Of a stretch of DNA of 64,000 nt, positions 26,216-34,437 are shown piece after piece; the first letter of the stretch is position 1, and each line of letters begins with the position of its first letter. The notes under the pieces are model-generated. The model worked only from the letters and a program-made list of their open reading frames with translations. It was not told the DNA's origin and made no database searches. A program made the position numbers and the translations under genes. The stretch comes from an uncultured Clostridia bacterium (lineage in GTDB: Bacteria > Bacillota > Clostridia > Oscillospirales > Acutalibacteraceae): NCBI GenBank assembly GCA_937884995.1, contig CAKZZL010000003.1:1-64000 (forward strand), read 5' to 3'.

Positions 26216-27127
26216 ATGCTTTCGATAATAATTCCGGCATATAACGAGGAACTTAATGTTTCTCTTGCTGCAGAGGCTGTTACAAGTCTCATGAAATCCA
26301 ATTTAATAGAATCCGAAATCATATTTGTCGATGACGGATCAAAGGACAAGACTTATGACGAAATTTGCAAGATGGCAAAGGCCTTTGATAATGTAAGGGG
26401 AATGTCTTTCAGCAGAAATTTCGGCAAGGAAGCAGCCATATTCGCCGGACTTGAAAATGCGAAAGGTGACTGTGCTGCCGTCCTTGATTGTGATTTGCAG
26501 TTCCCACCTGAAAAAATAATCGAGATGTATACACTCTGGCAGGAAGGCTATGAGGTGGTTGAAGGTGTAAAGACCAATCAAAACGGCTCTCTTATGTATA
26601 AGCTTTTCGCAAAAAGCTTTTATAAAATAATGAGCAAGTTTGTCGGCTGCGATATGCAGGAAACATCTGACTTTAAGCTCATAGACAGAAAAGTTATAGA
26701 TGCATTGCTTTCACTCCCGGAAAGGAATACCTTCTTCAGAGCTTTGTCTTTCTGGTCAGGCTTCAAATCAACTAAGCTTGAATTTAAGGTTGAAGACCGA
26801 GTAAACGGCAAGAGTAAATGGGACCTCAGCAAGCTCACTAAATATGCTGTTACCAATATAACCTCATTTACAACGGCGCCGCTTCAGGCAATAACTGTTT
26901 TCGGCTTGATTCTTTTATGCTTTATGTTTGTACTCGCGATTGAAACTCTCGTAAGATATTTGTGTGGATATAACGCAGAGGGATTTACGACCGTCATATT
27001 GCTACTTCTTTTAATAGGCGGATCTATTATGATGGCGCTAGGTATTATAGGATATTACATAGCCAGAATATATGAGGAAGTTAAAGGCAGACCCAAATAT
27101 ATCATCTCAAAAAAGACAGATGAATGA
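26216..27127 (+). CDS. GT2 glycosyltransferase with two C-terminal membrane helices (polyprenyl-phosphate glycosyltransferase type)
   Basis: 303 aa. N-terminal GT-A domain: SIIIPAYNEE, FVDDGSKDKT, SRNFGKEAAI and DCDLQFPPE (DxD-like metal site near residue 98), then VEDRVNGKSKW. Two membrane helices (about 223-247 and 259-285) follow, as in GtrB/DPM1-type enzymes that load a sugar onto undecaprenyl or dolichyl phosphate at the membrane. Single gene between its promoter and a terminator; GAGGTG before the ATG. The sugar cannot be inferred. Confidence 0.9.
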   Translation: MLSIIIPAYNEELNVSLAAEAVTSLMKSNLIESEIIFVDDGSKDKTYDEICKMAKAFDNVRGMSFSRNFGKEAAIFAGLENAKGDCAAVLDCDLQFPPEKIIEMYTLWQEGYEVVEGVKTNQNGSLMYKLFAKSFYKIMSKFVGCDMQETSDFKLIDRKVIDALLSLPERNTFFRALSFWSGFKSTKLEFKVEDRVNGKSKWDLSKLTKYAVTNITSFTTAPLQAITVFGLILLCFMFVLAIETLVRYLCGYNAEGFTTVILLLLLIGGSIMMALGIIGYYIARIYEEVKGRPKYIISKKTDE

Positions 27128-27160
27128 TAAAAAACTCCTGAAAATTTTATCAAATGAAAA

Positions 27161-27200
27161 GACCATCGCGGCATAAAGCATGCGATGGCTTTTTTTCGTT
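27161..27200 (+). terminator. Terminator after the glycosyltransferase
   Basis: CCATCGC / GCGATGG stem with a 12-nt partly paired loop, then CTTTTTTTCGTTTTTT. Confidence 0.85.
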
Positions 27201-27216
27201 TTTTAATAAAAATTTA

Positions 27217-27245
27217 TTGACAAACGATAAAAGTAGTGCTAATAT
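27217..27245 (+). promoter_or_regulatory. Promoter of the DUF2975 operon
   Basis: TTGACA (27217-27222), 17-bp spacer, TAATAT (27240-27245). It is followed by AAAGGAGGT before the ATG at 27270. Confidence 0.8.
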
Positions 27246-27269
27246 TATGCTAAAAGGAGGTCATTTATT

Positions 27270-27713
27270 ATGACAAAAAACAAAGGACCTATAATACTAT
27301 CACTTGTTATTACAAGCATTTTTGCTCTTGCACTTTTAGTTTTGACAATCGGGGCAGGATGGATTGTTCCCTATCTTTGTGAAATGTTTAATAGAATGAG
27401 ACTCGTAGAATTCATGATTAGGGTTACTTACCTTGCGGTTCCTGCGGGGTGGGGCGCAATCTATTGCCTTTTCCAAATTCTTTTGAATCTGAAAAAAGGA
27501 CTGCTTTTTGATAAACAGAACACAATGGCACTTTCGTTTCTTTCAATTCTTTGCTTTTATGTCGGCTTACTAAGTGCGGCTGCTGCATTCAAGTTCATTT
27601 TGTTCTGGATGGTTTCGTTTGCAGCTTTGTTTATCGGACTTATAGTCAGAGTAGTTATGAATATATTGACTTCAGCTATCGAACTGAAGGAAGAAAATGA
27701 TATGACAATATAA
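27270..27713 (+). CDS. DUF2975 membrane protein
   Basis: 147 aa, four hydrophobic helices. GLLFDKQNTMALSFLSILCF between helices 2 and 3 is the DUF2975 hallmark. Such proteins are regularly encoded beside a small YozG-like HTH gene, as here. Function unknown; probably a membrane partner of the regulator. Gap to the next gene is 11 bp. Confidence 0.85.
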   Translation: MTKNKGPIILSLVITSIFALALLVLTIGAGWIVPYLCEMFNRMRLVEFMIRVTYLAVPAGWGAIYCLFQILLNLKKGLLFDKQNTMALSFLSILCFYVGLLSAAAAFKFILFWMVSFAALFIGLIVRVVMNILTSAIELKEENDMTI

Positions 27714-27724
27714 GGTGAAGAAAG

Positions 27725-27955
27725 ATGGCTATAAAAGTAAAATTAGATGTTAAACTTGCAGAGAGAAAAATGCCATCCGGTGAACTGGCACAGAGAATCG
27801 GAATCACTCAGGCTAATCTTTCAATACTGAAAACCGGAAAAGCGAAAGCCATAAGGTTTTCAACTTTGGAAGCCATATGTAAAGAGCTTGATTGCCAACC
27901 GGGTGACATATTAGAGTACGAGGAGGATGATAAAAATGAACAATTATCCATATAA
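27725..27955 (+). CDS. Small YozG-like Cro/CI transcriptional regulator
   Basis: 76 aa, essentially only a helix-turn-helix: KLAERKMPSGELAQRIGITQANLSILKTGKAKAIRFSTL (written here in parts) and CKELDCQPGDILEYEEDD. The KLAERKM and GITQANLS segments form the DNA-binding unit. Its last 20 bases overlap the start of the interrupted DUF4173 gene, so the three genes were one operon before the element inserted. Confidence 0.9.
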   Translation: MAIKVKLDVKLAERKMPSGELAQRIGITQANLSILKTGKAKAIRFSTLEAICKELDCQPGDILEYEEDDKNEQLSI

Positions 27956-29777
27956 CTTTGACCCATACACGGGACAATCCGTCAACATGCAGGCTCCGCA
28001 AATCGTAAAGAAGCCAAAAGTCAGCGTGAAATTTACAAAGAAAGATTACATCTTTACTGCCTTTTCTATGCGTACCCAACGGATAAAAATCCTCGTTATC
28101 ATCAGGGTTTTCAGGCATTTTTACTATCTTTGACAGACTGTCGTCATATTCGCCGCCGAAGAACACGATGTGCGCATATTCGCCGTCCCAAATAACTTCT
28201 TTTACGAAGGCGCGAATAGCCAGTCGCTTCTGCTCAATGCTCAAACTGTCAACATTGTTTGCAAAGTGCTTAATTAAATCCTTCATCAAATCAACAGCAT
28301 TTATTCGGTCAAACAATTCTCTGTTATCGGACTGTAAGGTTTCAAGCCGTGCTTTATAATTATTTGCTTTATTGCCAAGCTCGTCAATCCTTTGAAGAAT
28401 ATACTTTTCAGCACCTCCCGAATCGGTAAGCGAATCAACTAATTTCTGAATATCCTTTTCCGCCTGTTCAATTTCCTCCTGAAGCTTGATTGCTTCGCTT
28501 TCGCTGTCGTTCTTTTCAATTCCGTTTTGAGAAAGCGTTTTCTTTAAGGAAGTAAAGTAATCATCGCCGTTCAAATCTAACGCTTTGATTGCTTCAATAA
28601 CCTTTTTGTCAATCTCGTTGCCGTTCGCGTTCTTGCCGTCGCAACGGGATTTTTTACTTCTCAGCTTCAGGTTGCAGGAGTAGTAATAGGTCAACTCGTT
28701 ATCCTTGTTAACTCGCTGAGTCATATGCGGGCGCATAAACTCTCCGCAGTTGCCGCATTTCAGTATTCCCGAAAGCAAAGCCGTGTGGCTGCGTTCTTTG
28801 CGATAAGCTTTCGACTGATTGCGCTGCAGCATATTCTGAACCGCAACAAAGTCAGCACCGCTGATAAAGCCGGGATGCTTTCCGACGGAAACAATCCACT
28901 CGTCCATAGGTTTTATTTTTGTTGCCTTTCCTTGCTCCTGATGCGTTCGGTTATATGCCATAATTCCGTGAACGCCGTCAAATTCGCTCTCATCGGAGTA
29001 GAGCTCAACTCCACAATCGGTCAGATATTTAAATGCATCGTTGTCGGCAATCATATAAACGGGATTCACAAGAATTGATTTCACAGAAAACCTTGTAAAA
29101 TCTTTGCCGTTTTTGGTTTTGAAGTTGTGTTCCAGAAGATACGCTTCGGTTGCGGTGAGAGAATCCGTTTCCTTGAATTTTGAAAAGATGAGTTTAACAA
29201 GCTCCTTCTCATCTTCTTTTTCTGCAAGATGAAACGCCTTTTTCTTCTTGCCGTCTATGTTTACGGTTTCCTCCCCCTGAGATACGTAACCGGTAGGCGT
29301 AGTTCCGCCGAGCCATCTTCCCGTTTTGGCGAGTTCGTGAAGGTTATCACGGATACGCTCCGCAATCGTTTCTCTTTCAAGCTGTGAGAAAACGGAGGCA
29401 ATATACATCATCGCTCTTCCCATCGGAGAGTTCGTGTCAAACTGCTCACGAATGGAAATAAAGCCGACCTCAATAGCGTTAAGCTCCGTTATAAGTGTTG
29501 CAAAGTCGCCTATATTACGGCTGATACGGTCGAGTCTGTAACAAACGACGGCGCAGATTTTTTTATCCTTAATCGCCTTCATCATTTCCTTGAACTGAGG
29601 ACGGTCAAGGTTTTTACCGCTGAAGCCTTCGTCCTCAAAAACGATTGCCTTTTCCGCTTCCTCCTCACCAAAATGCATTTTCAGGTAATCGCGGCACATT
29701 TCAATCTGGTTTTCAACCGATTCACCCTTGCCGGTAAATTTTGATTTACGGGAATAAATTGCAAATACCTTATCCAT
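27813..29777 (-). CDS. Large serine recombinase (integrase/excisionase of the element)
   Basis: 654 aa as read, of which the first 570 are element-encoded. Resolvase domain with IYSRKS (catalytic Ser9), the RLDRISRN and ERETIAERIR motifs; recombinase domain to about 280; zinc ribbon CGNCGEFM...CDGKN near 330-375; then a coiled coil (about 420-490). GGAGGTG precedes the ATG. The frame runs through attL at 28068 into host DNA and picks up 84 host-coded residues before a stop, so the C-terminus depends on integration state. Catalyses unidirectional integration at a 2-bp core. Confidence 0.93.
   Translation of the reverse strand: MDKVFAIYSRKSKFTGKGESVENQIEMCRDYLKMHFGEEEAEKAIVFEDEGFSGKNLDRPQFKEMMKAIKDKKICAVVCYRLDRISRNIGDFATLITELNAIEVGFISIREQFDTNSPMGRAMMYIASVFSQLERETIAERIRDNLHELAKTGRWLGGTTPTGYVSQGEETVNIDGKKKKAFHLAEKEDEKELVKLIFSKFKETDSLTATEAYLLEHNFKTKNGKDFTRFSVKSILVNPVYMIADNDAFKYLTDCGVELYSDESEFDGVHGIMAYNRTHQEQGKATKIKPMDEWIVSVGKHPGFISGADFVAVQNMLQRNQSKAYRKERSHTALLSGILKCGNCGEFMRPHMTQRVNKDNELTYYYSCNLKLRSKKSRCDGKNANGNEIDKKVIEAIKALDLNGDDYFTSLKKTLSQNGIEKNDSESEAIKLQEEIEQAEKDIQKLVDSLTDSGGAEKYILQRIDELGNKANNYKARLETLQSDNRELFDRINAVDLMKDLIKHFANNVDSLSIEQKRLAIRAFVKEVIWDGEYAHIVFFGGEYDDSLSKIVKMPENPDDNEDFYPLGTHRKGSKDVIFLCKFHADFWLLYDLRSLHVDGLSRVWVKVIWIIVHFYHPPRTLICHPVGNQALYIWLPKLKTLWLSLFRFSVLKD
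27936..28070 (+). pseudogene. 5' fragment of a DUF4173-like gene interrupted by the mobile element
   Basis: The ATG at 27936 (AGGAGG nine bases upstream) opens MNNYPYNFDPYTGQSVNMQA and continues through VKFTKKDYIFTAFSM to codon 45 at 28068-28070, where host sequence ends. The remainder (628 codons) lies at 60242-62125 beyond the element. Joining the two at the shared ATG gives one uninterrupted frame of 672 codons. In the integrated state this fragment runs about 22 aberrant codons into the element before a stop. Confidence 0.85.
28045..28095. other. attL: left junction of the element
   Basis: Host sequence ...ACTGCCTTTTCT meets element sequence CGTACCCAACGG at ATG 28068-28070. The recombinase crossover dinucleotide must lie in this ATG (AT or TG). 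Confidence 0.75.
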
Positions 29778-30169
29778 AAAGCACCTCCAAAATATAATAT
29801 GCTACTTTCTGTTTAACATAATAAAAGTCGGATTGCAAGTGATTTATTCAAAATTCAAAATAAGGTCCCAAAAATCGGTCACAGTACCGTTGCAACAACC
29901 TCGCTGAGTATAAAAACTTAACAAGGCTCTTTAAAAAATTTTAGAAAAACAATAATAAAAAACCTTCAAAAATCTACATCATTCAAAAAATGATTTGTAA
30001 TTTATTTTCAGTGTGGTATAATGCAGGGCAGTCTATCACAAGCCGAAACAAATTTTGGGCACCGCAACAGGACGAACGTAGTTTTTTCATAGTGCTTTAT
30101 TGTTTGTTGGACATTTGTTGGACACAATGCTATACTATAGATATAGTAATCTAAAAAAGGACTAATTGT
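29778..30169 (+). promoter_or_regulatory. Intergenic region with two promoters between recombinase and two-component genes
   Basis: No gene is seen. A promoter-like TTGTAA (29995-30000), 16-bp spacer, TATAAT (30017-30022, with TGTG ahead) lies far upstream of the kinase gene and could drive a leader or small RNA. A second promoter with the 11-bp repeats lies at 30103-30138. The left third carries the recombinase ribosome site and its probable promoter. Confidence 0.55.
30103..30138 (+). promoter_or_regulatory. SARP-type operator/promoter of the two-component operon
   Basis: Two perfect head-to-tail copies of TTTGTTGGACA (30103-30113, 30114-30124), then 8 bp, then TACTAT (30133-30138) as -10. 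Direct repeats at 11-bp spacing placed 8 bp before the -10 is the known binding layout of SARP activators. The response regulator encoded downstream has such an output domain, so autoactivation is likely. Confidence 0.75.
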
Positions 30170-31414
30170 ATGACTGAATACATTATTTTAATCCCTCTTG
30201 CAACTTTGATATTAGGCTTAGCACCTATTGTGGCACGGGACAACTATCTTAATAAAAATCAAAAGAACATCATGTTTGCAATCGTCGGTCTTATCGGAGT
30301 GCTGGTGCTTCAAAACGTTGCTGATTATTTACTTCAAACGGTAATATTTGCACCGTATATCAGAACGCTTGTAAGTATATTCGGCTACGCTATTCGACCT
30401 GTAATTATTGTTCTGTTCTGCAAGTTAGTAAAACCAAATGGTAAAAATGCTTTCGCATGGGTTATGGTCGCAGTAAATGCAGCCGTGTATCTTACGGCAA
30501 CATTTTCGCACTTTGCTTTTTATATTGATGAAAACAACCATTATCATGGCGGCGTATTCTATTTCAGCAAAACCGCTTTCGTCGTCAGCTTTGTTCTGCT
30601 TGTTTATCTTGTCTATTGTACGGTCACTGAATACCTTAATGAAAAAACGTGGATTTGGCTACCGATTGTAAATGCTTTATTAATTATTGCATCGGTGCTT
30701 CTTAATATATCGCCGGCGTTCCGTGTATATCCCGTTAGTTATTTAACCATTGCCGTTGTATGCTGCAGTCTGTTCTATTATATCTGGCTGCACCTTGAAT
30801 TCGTTAAGGAACACGAAAACGCGCTCAAAGCAGAGCAACGAATAAAAATAATGATGTCGCAAATTCAACCGCATTTTCTGTATAACACGCTGTCCACCAT
30901 TCAGGCGCTTTGCATTACCGACCCCGATAAAGCGGCGAAGGTAACGGAGCAGTTCGGAACGTATTTAAGGCGCAATCTTGATTCGCTGAACGATACGGAT
31001 TTAATTCCGCTTAACAAAGAACTTGAACACACAAAGGTATACGCAGGAATTGAAATGCTGCGTTTTCCGAAAATCTCGGTTGAGTATGACATTCAGGCAG
31101 AGGACTTTGCTCTTCCTGCGCTGACGATTCAGCCGCTTGTTGAAAATGCAATCCGCCATGGAGTTCGCAGCCGTGAGCACGGCTTGGTAAACATAGCCGC
31201 AAGAGAGGATAGCGACTTTTATAAAATCATTATCAGTGATAACGGTATAGGCTTTGATGCGGATAATGTCGACAGTACAGACGGCAATCATATTGGTATT
31301 GCAAACGTAAGAGAGAGAATAAATACAATGTGCAAAGGAACGCTGGATATTGACAGCCGTATTGACGAAGGAACAACAATCACGATAAGTATTCCTAAAA
31401 AGGAGAGAAAATGA
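30170..31414 (+). CDS. GHKL-type sensor histidine kinase with multi-pass membrane sensor
   Basis: 414 aa. Residues 1-207 form six or seven membrane helices, with the loop DENNHYHGG between helices probably outside. A short linker is followed by QIQPHFLYNTLSTIQALC, the LytS/YpdA-type phospho-acceptor box with His235. The ATPase has PLVENAIRHG (N box), ISDNGIGF (G1) and HIGIANVRERI (G2). No His-Asp relay additions. Its stop codon overlaps the response regulator start by 4 bp. Signal unknown. Confidence 0.93.
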   Translation: MTEYIILIPLATLILGLAPIVARDNYLNKNQKNIMFAIVGLIGVLVLQNVADYLLQTVIFAPYIRTLVSIFGYAIRPVIIVLFCKLVKPNGKNAFAWVMVAVNAAVYLTATFSHFAFYIDENNHYHGGVFYFSKTAFVVSFVLLVYLVYCTVTEYLNEKTWIWLPIVNALLIIASVLLNISPAFRVYPVSYLTIAVVCCSLFYYIWLHLEFVKEHENALKAEQRIKIMMSQIQPHFLYNTLSTIQALCITDPDKAAKVTEQFGTYLRRNLDSLNDTDLIPLNKELEHTKVYAGIEMLRFPKISVEYDIQAEDFALPALTIQPLVENAIRHGVRSREHGLVNIAAREDSDFYKIIISDNGIGFDADNVDSTDGNHIGIANVRERINTMCKGTLDIDSRIDEGTTITISIPKKERK

Positions 31415-32211
31415 GAGTAATTTGCGTAGATGACGAACAGTTAGTGCTTAATTTGGTTGTGTATCTTTGTGAGCAGCTACCCGAGATAGACGAGGTAAAG
31501 GGCTTTACAGAGTCTAAAAAAGCGCTTGAATGGCTTAAAACAAATAAAGCCGACCTTGCGATTCTTGATATTGATATGCCCGTTATTGACGGCATAAGTC
31601 TTGCCATAAGAATTAAGCAGGAGCAACCAAACATTTCGGTTATCTTTTTGACCGGCTATTCAAAATACGCTGTAGAAGCATTTAAAATGCATGCGCAGGG
31701 CTATTTGCTGAAGCCTGTTAATAAAGAAATGCTGCAAGCGGAAATCAGATATGCTATGTCCGCAAAGGCAGCACTGAAGAAAACTCAGATATACGTAAAG
31801 ACCTTTGGCGAGTTTGAAATATTTGTTGACGGCAAGCCCGTGCATTTTGCCCGTTCAAAATCAAAGGAGCTGCTTGCTTTTCTGATAGACGCCAAGGGGG
31901 CAAACGTATCAAGGGCAACTGCATTTTCAGCCTTGTATGAGGATATACCCTATGACAGAAAAATGCAAAAGCAGTTTGATGTTATAGTGCGCAGCCTAAG
32001 GGAGTCTCTTAATGCAAGCGGAGCAGGAGAAATATTTGAGATAAAGTCAGGTGTGATGCGGCTCAATACAGATTTATTTGATTGTGATTTATACCGTTTA
32101 CTAAACGGTAACGTAGACGCAATTAATGAATTTCGTGGTGAATATATGAACGCATATTCGTGGGCTAACATTACCGAGGCAAGCATTACAACAAAGTACG
32201 GAAAAAAATAA
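31411..32211 (+). CDS. Response regulator with SARP-like DNA-binding output domain
   Basis: 266 aa. Receiver domain: acidic pair VDDEQ (Asp7, Asp8), phospho-acceptor Asp53 in LDIDMP, Thr in FLTGYS, Lys in LLKPVN. After residue ~128 comes FGEFEIFVDGKPVHFARSKSKELLAFLIDAKG, here noted only as a winged-helix start, then a short helical tail as in SARP/BTAD regulators. It is unlike the LytTR output usually paired with LytS-type kinases. Matching 11-bp repeats occur before its own operon and before the gene at 32289. Confidence 0.9.
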   Translation: MRVICVDDEQLVLNLVVYLCEQLPEIDEVKGFTESKKALEWLKTNKADLAILDIDMPVIDGISLAIRIKQEQPNISVIFLTGYSKYAVEAFKMHAQGYLLKPVNKEMLQAEIRYAMSAKAALKKTQIYVKTFGEFEIFVDGKPVHFARSKSKELLAFLIDAKGANVSRATAFSALYEDIPYDRKMQKQFDVIVRSLRESLNASGAGEIFEIKSGVMRLNTDLFDCDLYRLLNGNVDAINEFRGEYMNAYSWANITEASITTKYGKK

Positions 32212-32229
32212 AATAAAAAACTTTATTCT

Positions 32230-32265
32230 TTTGTTGGACATTTGTTGGACGGCTTGTCATATAAT
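32230..32265 (+). promoter_or_regulatory. SARP-type operator/promoter of the cargo operon
   Basis: TTTGTTGGACA (32230-32240) and TTTGTTGGACG (32241-32251), then 8 bp, then a consensus TATAAT (32260-32265). It has the same geometry and nearly the same sequence as the site at 30103. No good -35 is present, as expected for activator-dependent promoters. Confidence 0.8.
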
Positions 32266-32288
32266 AACAGTATTGGTTTTAGGTTGAT

Positions 32289-32873
32289 ATGATTATGAAA
32301 AAAGTATTATTAATCAGCGCTTGTGCAAGACCTGATTCAAGGACTTACACTCTTGCAAAGAAAGCGGCAAGCCGAATAAACGCAGGCTATAACGTTATTC
32401 ATTTGTATAATGAGAATCTGCAGCCTCTTGATTATTACAACCTTTCAAAGCGGGACGGTTTTATTCAGCAAAACGATTTCAGCGATGATATGTTCCGCTT
32501 TGCAAGGGAGTTTGCAGAGGCGGAGGAAATCGTCATTGCCGCGCCGTACTGGGATTTATCCTTCCCATCTATCTTGAAATGCTATTTTGAGGCGATTTGC
32601 GTAAACGGTCTTACGTTCAGGTATGGTGAAAACGGTCAGGTAATCCCTCTCTGCAAATGCAAAAGGTTAATATACGTTACTACCGCAGGCGGATATATAG
32701 GCGAAAACAATTACGGTTATGAATACGTTAAGGCGGTTTGCAATAACCTTTTGGGAATTGAAAACACGACTTGTATTTCCGCCGAAGGACTGGATATTAT
32801 CGGCAATAATGTTGAGGAAATTCTCACTAATGCCGAAAATAATATAAAATATTTAATTAACAAAGGAGAATGA
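32289..32873 (+). CDS. Flavodoxin-fold NAD(P)H oxidoreductase (NQO1/azoreductase family)
   Basis: 194 aa. N-terminal VLLISACARPDSRTYTLAKKAA phosphate/FMN-binding loop; IVIAAPYWDLSFPSILKCYFE, the conserved AP-W-N-like FMN/active-site segment; then TFRYG and VTTAGGYIG. Such enzymes reduce quinones, azo or nitro compounds with NAD(P)H and FMN, often in redox stress. First gene under the second SARP-type promoter. Start could be 32289 or 32295 (both ATG after AGG). Confidence 0.85.
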   Translation: MIMKKVLLISACARPDSRTYTLAKKAASRINAGYNVIHLYNENLQPLDYYNLSKRDGFIQQNDFSDDMFRFAREFAEAEEIVIAAPYWDLSFPSILKCYFEAICVNGLTFRYGENGQVIPLCKCKRLIYVTTAGGYIGENNYGYEYVKAVCNNLLGIENTTCISAEGLDIIGNNVEEILTNAENNIKYLINKGE

Positions 32874-32876
32874 AAA

Positions 32877-33290
32877 ATGAAAAAGATTACAAGACTGTTA
32901 TTCCCGATTATTGCCGTTGTTTTGGGAATTATTGCTATCGTCAGCGGCGTACATAAAATGGCGACTAAGGATTTGTACGATTCCACTGTAACGGCTACTA
33001 TTGTTGACGTTCAGGAGGAATGGGACAATACAGGCGAGGACAGCGAGCTTGTTTACCACGTTTATATTGACTATGAGGTTGACGGCGTTAAGTACGAGCA
33101 CGTTGAATCACCCGAATCCGACAGCACTATGCAGGTCGGCGATACGATTGAGCTATTATATCAGTCAAAGGACCCGTCAAAAATCTCGGGTAAAAATATA
33201 ACGGGCAACTCCGTAATTATGATAGTTATCGGCGTTGTTATTGCAATCGGAGGAATTATCGCCGAAATCAAAGCGTTTATAAGAAGGTAA
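32877..33290 (+). CDS. DUF3592-like membrane protein
   Basis: 137 aa. Helix near residues 8-27, an extracytoplasmic beta-rich domain with VTATIVDVQEEWDN, YHVYIDYEVDGVKY and VGDTIELLYQSKDPSKI (the DUF3592 pattern), then a second helix near 112-131. Function unknown. Starts 3 bp after the reductase stop, in the cargo operon. Confidence 0.8.
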   Translation: MKKITRLLFPIIAVVLGIIAIVSGVHKMATKDLYDSTVTATIVDVQEEWDNTGEDSELVYHVYIDYEVDGVKYEHVESPESDSTMQVGDTIELLYQSKDPSKISGKNITGNSVIMIVIGVVIAIGGIIAEIKAFIRR

Positions 33291-33296
33291 CGGATT

Positions 33297-34409
33297 ATGG
33301 AAAATAAAAAGAAAAATATCTGGAAACCGATAGCCATCGTTGCGCTGTGTTTGCTCTTGATTGTCAGCACCTGCTACGGGCTTGGCGTAGGCTATGAGCA
33401 GAATACCGATACGCCTTCAAGCTCGCAAACGCAGGAAGCAAGCGCAGAGGCGCTCAGCCTCTGGAATGACGACGCTGCGGCAAAGACTGAATTAATTGAA
33501 TACGTTAAGGCGGTTACAACGGAGGGTTCGGCAGATTTTATTCCCGTTGAAAACAGGATTGCGGTATTTGACCTTGACGGAACGCTCGCATGTGAAACCG
33601 ACCCCGTATATTTTGACCACTGTATTCTGAAATACCGCGTGCTTGACGACCCCGAATACAAAGACAAGGCGTCTGATTTTGAAAAAGAGGTTGCTGCAGA
33701 TATCGTAAAGTGGATTGAAACAGGCGAATCTCCCGATGACCTTATGACAAAACACGGCAAGGCGGTTGCATCTGCATTTTCAGGCATGACTCCCGAAGAG
33801 TTCGTAAGCTACGTTGCAGAATATGCAAAAACCGAAGCGCCAGGCTATAACAATATGACGAGAGCAGAGGCGTTCTATAAGCCGATGCTTGAGGTTATTG
33901 ATTTGCTTGAACAAAATGATTTTAAGGTTTACATAGTCAGCGGAACGGACAGATTTATTGTAAGAGGTCTTGTTGAGGCTTCTCCGCTTGATTTACCCGC
34001 TAATCAGATTATCGGCTCGGACGAAAGCATGGTTGCAACCGACCAGGGCGATACCGACGGTATGGACTACGTTTTTGACGATGACGACCAGCTTGTTATG
34101 GGCGGCGAATTTCTTATTAAAAACCTTGATATGAATAAGGTTACCGTAATTCAGCAGGAAATCGGCGTTCAGCCCGTTCTCGCCTTCGGCAACAGCGGCA
34201 GCGATTTCAGTATGGCTCAGTACGCTCTTAACGATAATCCGTATAAAGCAAAGGCGTTTATGCTCTGCTGCGACGATACCGAGCGTGAAAACGGCAACGT
34301 AGAAAAGGCTGAAAAAATGGTTCAGTCCTGTAAGGAAAACGGCTACACAGCTATCTCTATGAAAAATGACTGGAAAACCATTTACGGCGATAACGTAACA
34401 AGAAAGTAA
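33297..34409 (+). CDS. Extracytoplasmic HAD-family phosphatase
   Basis: 370 aa. Membrane anchor or signal at residues 11-30, a Ser/Ala-rich linker, then a HAD domain: motif I FDLDGTLACE (nucleophile Asp near 92), motif II VSGTDRF near 218, motif III Lys, motif IV FGNSGSD near 300. The cap and general pattern recall phosphoserine/phosphorylcholine-type phosphatases. Export outside the membrane suggests a nutrient or envelope phosphate ester as substrate (inference). Confidence 0.82.
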   Translation: MENKKKNIWKPIAIVALCLLLIVSTCYGLGVGYEQNTDTPSSSQTQEASAEALSLWNDDAAAKTELIEYVKAVTTEGSADFIPVENRIAVFDLDGTLACETDPVYFDHCILKYRVLDDPEYKDKASDFEKEVAADIVKWIETGESPDDLMTKHGKAVASAFSGMTPEEFVSYVAEYAKTEAPGYNNMTRAEAFYKPMLEVIDLLEQNDFKVYIVSGTDRFIVRGLVEASPLDLPANQIIGSDESMVATDQGDTDGMDYVFDDDDQLVMGGEFLIKNLDMNKVTVIQQEIGVQPVLAFGNSGSDFSMAQYALNDNPYKAKAFMLCCDDTERENGNVEKAEKMVQSCKENGYTAISMKNDWKTIYGDNVTRK

Positions 34410-34437
34410 ATTAAAAAGCATTTAAAGGAGTGTTTTT

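Noticed and set aside
27936..28139. Small 68-aa protein gene overlapping the left border
   Set aside because: It is the 5' fragment of the split DUF4173 gene running by chance into element sequence.
30103..30124. Tandem 11-mers as IS ends or recombinase sites
   Set aside because: Repeated only before two promoters at a constant distance from the -10, which fits a regulator site better.
30170..32211. Agr-type quorum-sensing system
   Set aside because: The kinase is GHKL but no AgrB or peptide precursor is present, and the regulator lacks a LytTR domain.
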